From Endocalyx cinctus (Eukaryota > Ascomycota > Sordariomycetes > Amphisphaeriales > Apiosporaceae): a stretch of 64,000 nt of DNA. The notes under the pieces were generated by a model. It was not told where the DNA came from. It was given only the letters and a program-made list of their open reading frames with translations, and made no database searches. Positions 60,815 to 64,000 of the stretch are shown in pieces (within the stretch, counting starts at the first letter, position 1; each line of letters opens with the position of its first letter). The position numbers and the translations under genes are program-made. The stretch is from positions 682,001 to 746,000 of the forward strand of contig BCKC01000012.1 in the NCBI GenBank assembly GCA_001600455.1, in the 5' to 3' direction.

Positions 60815-61696
60815 CTTGAAATCTTTGTACTTTCTCTATTGCCTGGGTAGTTACAATCATAAGCTCGAACGTTTCTTTACGAGAGAATCTTCAATCGCAA
60901 GTGGCAGGCTTTGTCCTTATAAAACCTATCTGTAATGAATAAGGAAGGACGTAATCTCCTTTTCCGACTCGGAGCTAGCCTCAGGTTATCGGTCCAAGCC
61001 ACCAGACCAGCGACGCAAGTTACGCATCTTGGGACGCAATGTGTTGGGAAGAGCTCACACATCTCACGAGTGAGTAATCCAACCCAAGCCACGGCGTCTT
61101 AGAGCAACCAGTAACACTTCTGCAGCTAGCAGGATCATACTTAGCCCGGAGGGCTGCAGTGTCATCCCGTAAGAGGTTAAGAATAGATCAAGATGAAATT
61201 TGAAATCAGCGTGTTTGCCTGACGCTGGGGGCGGGTTGGTGATGCTCAGGGGGGCGCCTTGGCGTGCTTTTCTCATTGGAGGAAATAATTCTGACAAGCT
61301 TTGGCTGATCTGATCTGGTCCTGGTCCGGTCCATGATGTTGCATATGCAATTAAAGAAGGATTTTACTTCTAAGGTAGGTACGTCGAAAACCAACAGTTA
61401 CATTCGGTTGTTATGCAGATGCATAGGTACGTGTAAATATGCTGAATTCAGGTATAGCGATAGTACAGGATACATGTATATATGTACTTAGGTACCTACA
61501 TGTAAGTAAATAGAGAATAGAAAACCCCTTGAGACATTAAATTTAGGGTCACATCGAAAACTCTTCACCTCCCTGAGGCTGCTACTTAAGTAGGCATGCA
61601 ATAATTAATGGCCTCGTTTACTCTACAGTTTTGGGCGAAGCATCATTGTATTTGGAGATACGTTGTGAATTTCCGTGCACTGTTGCATGCTATGAA
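60815..61696. other. Intergenic region, 0.9 kb
   Basis: Promoter side of the FAD oxidase and 3' side of the SDR gene. It contains TAGGTAC words around 61490. Short frames on the minus strand show no family features. Confidence 0.5.
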
Positions 61697-62538
61697 TTAC
61701 CAGGGGATAGTCAACATCTTTCCATCTTTGAGCTCAAGTTGGGAACCACCCTCGTATTTTCCTTCATCGTCGGCGATCAGTTCAGCTACAACCTCCGCCC
61801 CCACCTTTGGTTCCATGCCAGCCGGGTGAAATTTTGTTAGTGCCGTTTTCAAGAGGCCAGGAGCAACTGAGTAGTAGTTAATGTAACCATCCGGCTTGGT
61901 CGCACGATCCAACCCGGTCTTGGCCATTCGATCCCATTCCATTGCCTGCAGGTGGGCAGTGACTCCATTGACTGCCACTTTCGAAATCCCATAGGGAGGG
62001 TAGCGATTAATCTGGCGGGTTAGCGTATTTTCGATGCTTCCTAGGCCAGATGTAAGGTTGATGACTCGGGGCTTCGTCGCTTTACGGAGCAATTCGGCAA
62101 ACCCAGTCGAAACTACAGCGGTCGAAACCACGTTGACGCTGCACATTTCCATGCAGCAACTACGCAACATAGGAAGACTGTAGTCGGTGATTCGCGAGAG
62201 AACACCCGCATTGTTGACAAGAACTAAATCGTAGTTTTAGCTTTCGTATTCCGTACAGAAACGGGAGTCCTCTTGAAGTTACCGTCAAGTTTCCCATACT
62301 TCTCGGTGACATGCTTGACTGCGGCCATTATTTGGTCGTCGTTGGTCACATCGAGCTGAAGCACATCTATTGCTGCAGTGACACCGTCTTGTTCGAGCTG
62401 ACGCTTCGCATTTTCGCCAGCTTCAAGGTCTCGAGAACAGAGGATGAAGGTCGTGGAAGGCTCTCTGACCCCAGAAAGCTGGATAATGGCAAGTCCCAAT
62501 CCTTTATTTCCGCCTGTTACGAGCACCGTCTTGGACAT
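61697..62538 (-). CDS. Short-chain dehydrogenase/reductase, carbonyl-reductase-like
   Basis: Exons 62538-62283 and 62223-61697 give 260 aa, joined by a 59-bp intron that splits the codon before LVNNAG. The classical SDR features are present: nucleotide-binding TGGNKGLG (8-15), DVT near residue 66, NNAG (89-92), catalytic Ser144 in INLTSGLGS, and Y163xxxK167 in YGISK. The overall order, including the long stretch between the serine and tyrosine, resembles cytosolic carbonyl reductases (CBR1-like) using NADPH. I start at 62538 because family similarity begins at MSKTVLV. An in-frame ATG at 62619 would add 27 unrelated residues. It lies between the FAD oxidase and P450 genes. Confidence 0.9.
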
Positions 62539-63114
62539 GTTGATAAGACGTGAAGAGGATATTGGAATGTGAGGTGGGGTAGAACACTGGGGAATGTGGG
62601 GAAAATTGCCCAGGGGCAACGAATTCTTAAATACCCCGATGTTCCAGCACGGTACGAGAGAAAATCAGTGCCATAAGTATTCACCACGCTGTGGTACTTG
62701 AAATATCCATTGAATGGTCGCGCTGCGTCGGCCAATACTTCTGTGCATGCCAGCTCACTGCATTTGATTATTGATGGTACCCAGCCTGCCAGCCTGCTGG
62801 TGTGATGTCTCTACCTACATATTTACGTAAGTAAGTATTTAAGTAGTTAGGCAGGTACTACTGAGTACGTACCCCACATTGTACCCCTTAACTAGCCCCT
62901 GAGTAATAATAACGAACGAAGGACCTCAAGATCATAGAGACCAGCAGAAATAACGAATAAGCTAAAAATAATTTTTAATAAAAAATACAGATATTTGATC
63001 GTCGCGTGCAAGAAAGTTCATACAGGTACGGCTAGTAATTAGGAACCGGAAATAATGTTCAAGTGGCGTTGCCTTCGCTTCTTCGCCCCACCCTCTCGCT
63101 CCGTTCCACTCTAG
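62539..63114. other. Intergenic region, 0.6 kb
   Basis: Promoter of the SDR gene and 3' flank of the P450 gene. AT-rich; no gene recognised. Confidence 0.55.
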
Positions 63115-64000
63115 TTACTGCCCCGGGGTCCGGTCTTGTATAGAACAGAACAAGGGACCTTTATCCCACAATGTGTAGGTTTTCTGTTTATTCCAATCTA
63201 CCGCTTCTCTATGAAGCTTCAAATCAAAATTCCAAAGTAGCCTGCCGAGAATTACCCGAATTTCGTCATGGGCTAGTCCTTTGCCCAAACAAGCTCGAGG
63301 CCCCACGCTAAAAGGCTGCGAAGCCTCCCGTTTATCCGCGTGGAAAGGTGACGATGCATCCTCTGCATGAAATTGCAGCCAACGGTCTGGTATGAACTCT
63401 TCCGGTCTATGGAAATTCTCTTGGCTGGACGTGGCCGATAAAGGGTGTACGCCAACTGATGTCTATGCAGCACCGTGGTTAGCATATCGGTATATGAATA
63501 CCCAAAATAGAGAAAAACTCCAAAATACACACCCATCCCGGCACACGATGACCCGCTATCTTCGTGCTTTCGCCGGGAGCGGTCCTCCGGGGGGCAATAG
63601 TCGGTGCTGGAGGATAGAGTCGCATGCCTTCCATTATGCATGTCATGAAGTACGGTAGTCTAGATGCTGCATTTGCGAAATCGATTTTACTCTCGACGGG
63701 GAACGCATTGCGAATTTCTGAAGTGGCCTTATGGAGACAATCACGGTTTCGGAGTAAATGGAAAAGGATACCGGACATGGCGGTAGCGATCGTTTCGGAC
63801 CCGGCGGCGAGCAGAAAGCCTACGTTTGCCATTATCTCGCCAGATGTCAGGCCCTCTTCGTCCATTTTGTTGTCTGTAATATGAGAAATAAAGTCCCTCC
63901 TATCCCCGTCCGCGCCGCGGGAAATTCGAGCAGCAGCACGCAGGCGGACGTATTCTTCGTGGCGCTTTCGTGCCAATCTGACTTTTTTCGGTGCGAGAAC
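63115..64000 (-). CDS. Cytochrome P450, C-terminal part (5' end beyond window)
   Basis: Coding segments 64000-63533 and 63462-63115, joined over a 70-bp intron (GTGTGTAT to GCATAG). The frame is open at the window edge, so the N-terminal half lies outside. Visible P450 elements are the I-helix AGSETIATAMSG, the ExxR motif in MEGMRLYPPAP, ENFHRPEEFIPDRW before the heme loop, and the heme-binding FSVGPRACLGKGLA with its cysteine ligand. The family style (LAPKKVRLARKRHEEY, then DFISHI) is that of fungal P450s in secondary-metabolite or detoxification pathways (for example the isotrichodermin-hydroxylase-like group), but the substrate cannot be inferred. The intron position after HRVPG is usual for this group. 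Confidence 0.9.

Noticed and set aside
62539..62619. N-terminal extension of the SDR protein from the ATG at 62619
   Set aside because: The added residues do not resemble the family, and the usual nucleotide-binding strand begins at the 62536-62538 ATG.
63461..63480. Shared TAACCACGG word between the P450 intron and the HET breakpoint, as a target-site duplication
   Set aside because: Nine bases only, 5 kb apart in opposite orientation and inside an ordinary intron; most likely coincidence.

Overview
The window reads as nuclear DNA of a filamentous ascomycete (Pezizomycotina, probably a Sordariomycete). The evidence is many short GT-AG introns (about 48-120 bp, often with a CTAAC/CTAAT-like branch site), a Zn(II)2Cys6 regulator, a HET-domain fragment, a fungal STAND-type N-terminal protein, a 2EXR protein and a FAD-oxidase/SDR/P450 group. 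No prokaryotic operon signals, tRNA, rRNA or CRISPR array were seen. All gene models were built by hand from reading frames, splice sites and remembered family similarity, and every complete model closes in frame.

Layout, left to right. 0.4-1.1 kb: HIT zinc-finger protein (+). 3.2-7.9 kb: PUF-family RNA-binding protein (-) with six exons, including a 15-nt exon and two introns above 600 bp. 7.9-13.2 kb: gene-poor stretch. 13.2-16.8 kb: second-largest subunit of RNA polymerase III (+), convergent with a Rad57-type recombination mediator (17.4-19.0 kb, -). 21.3-31.4 kb: four plus-strand genes: an orphan STAND-type N-terminal protein, a Zn2Cys6 factor, a bZIP factor and a one-pass cell-surface protein. 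31.9-34.7 kb: carnitine acetyltransferase (-). 37.6-38.8 kb: 2EXR protein (+). 39.3-40.4 kb: probable mitochondrial protein (-). 42.3-43.6 kb: Ypt1/Rab1 GTPase (+) with a possible alternative first exon inside intron 1. 44.7-45.1 kb: small secreted cysteine-rich protein (+). 45.9-49.7 kb: large uncharacterised Ser-rich protein (-). 52.2-53.5 kb: WD40 protein (-), divergent from a Ctf4/Mcl1/SepB replisome protein (54.1-56.7 kb, +); three ACGCG cores lie in their shared promoter. 58.0-58.4 kb: truncated HET-domain gene. 59.0-64.0 kb: FAD-linked oxidase, short-chain dehydrogenase and a P450 cut by the window edge, all on the minus strand; this looks like the edge of a specialised-metabolism locus.

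The left and central parts mostly hold conserved housekeeping genes (RNA control, Pol III transcription, recombination, carnitine shuttle, ER-Golgi traffic, replication). The 21-31 kb block and the region right of 57.9 kb are accessory in character. No clearly new multi-gene system is evident. The most interesting signals are the in-frame alternative N-terminus of Ypt1, the MCB-like cluster upstream of Ctf4, the sharply truncated HET gene next to unusual AT-rich repeat-like DNA, the 28-bp perfect palindrome downstream of Ctf4, and the partial metabolic cluster.
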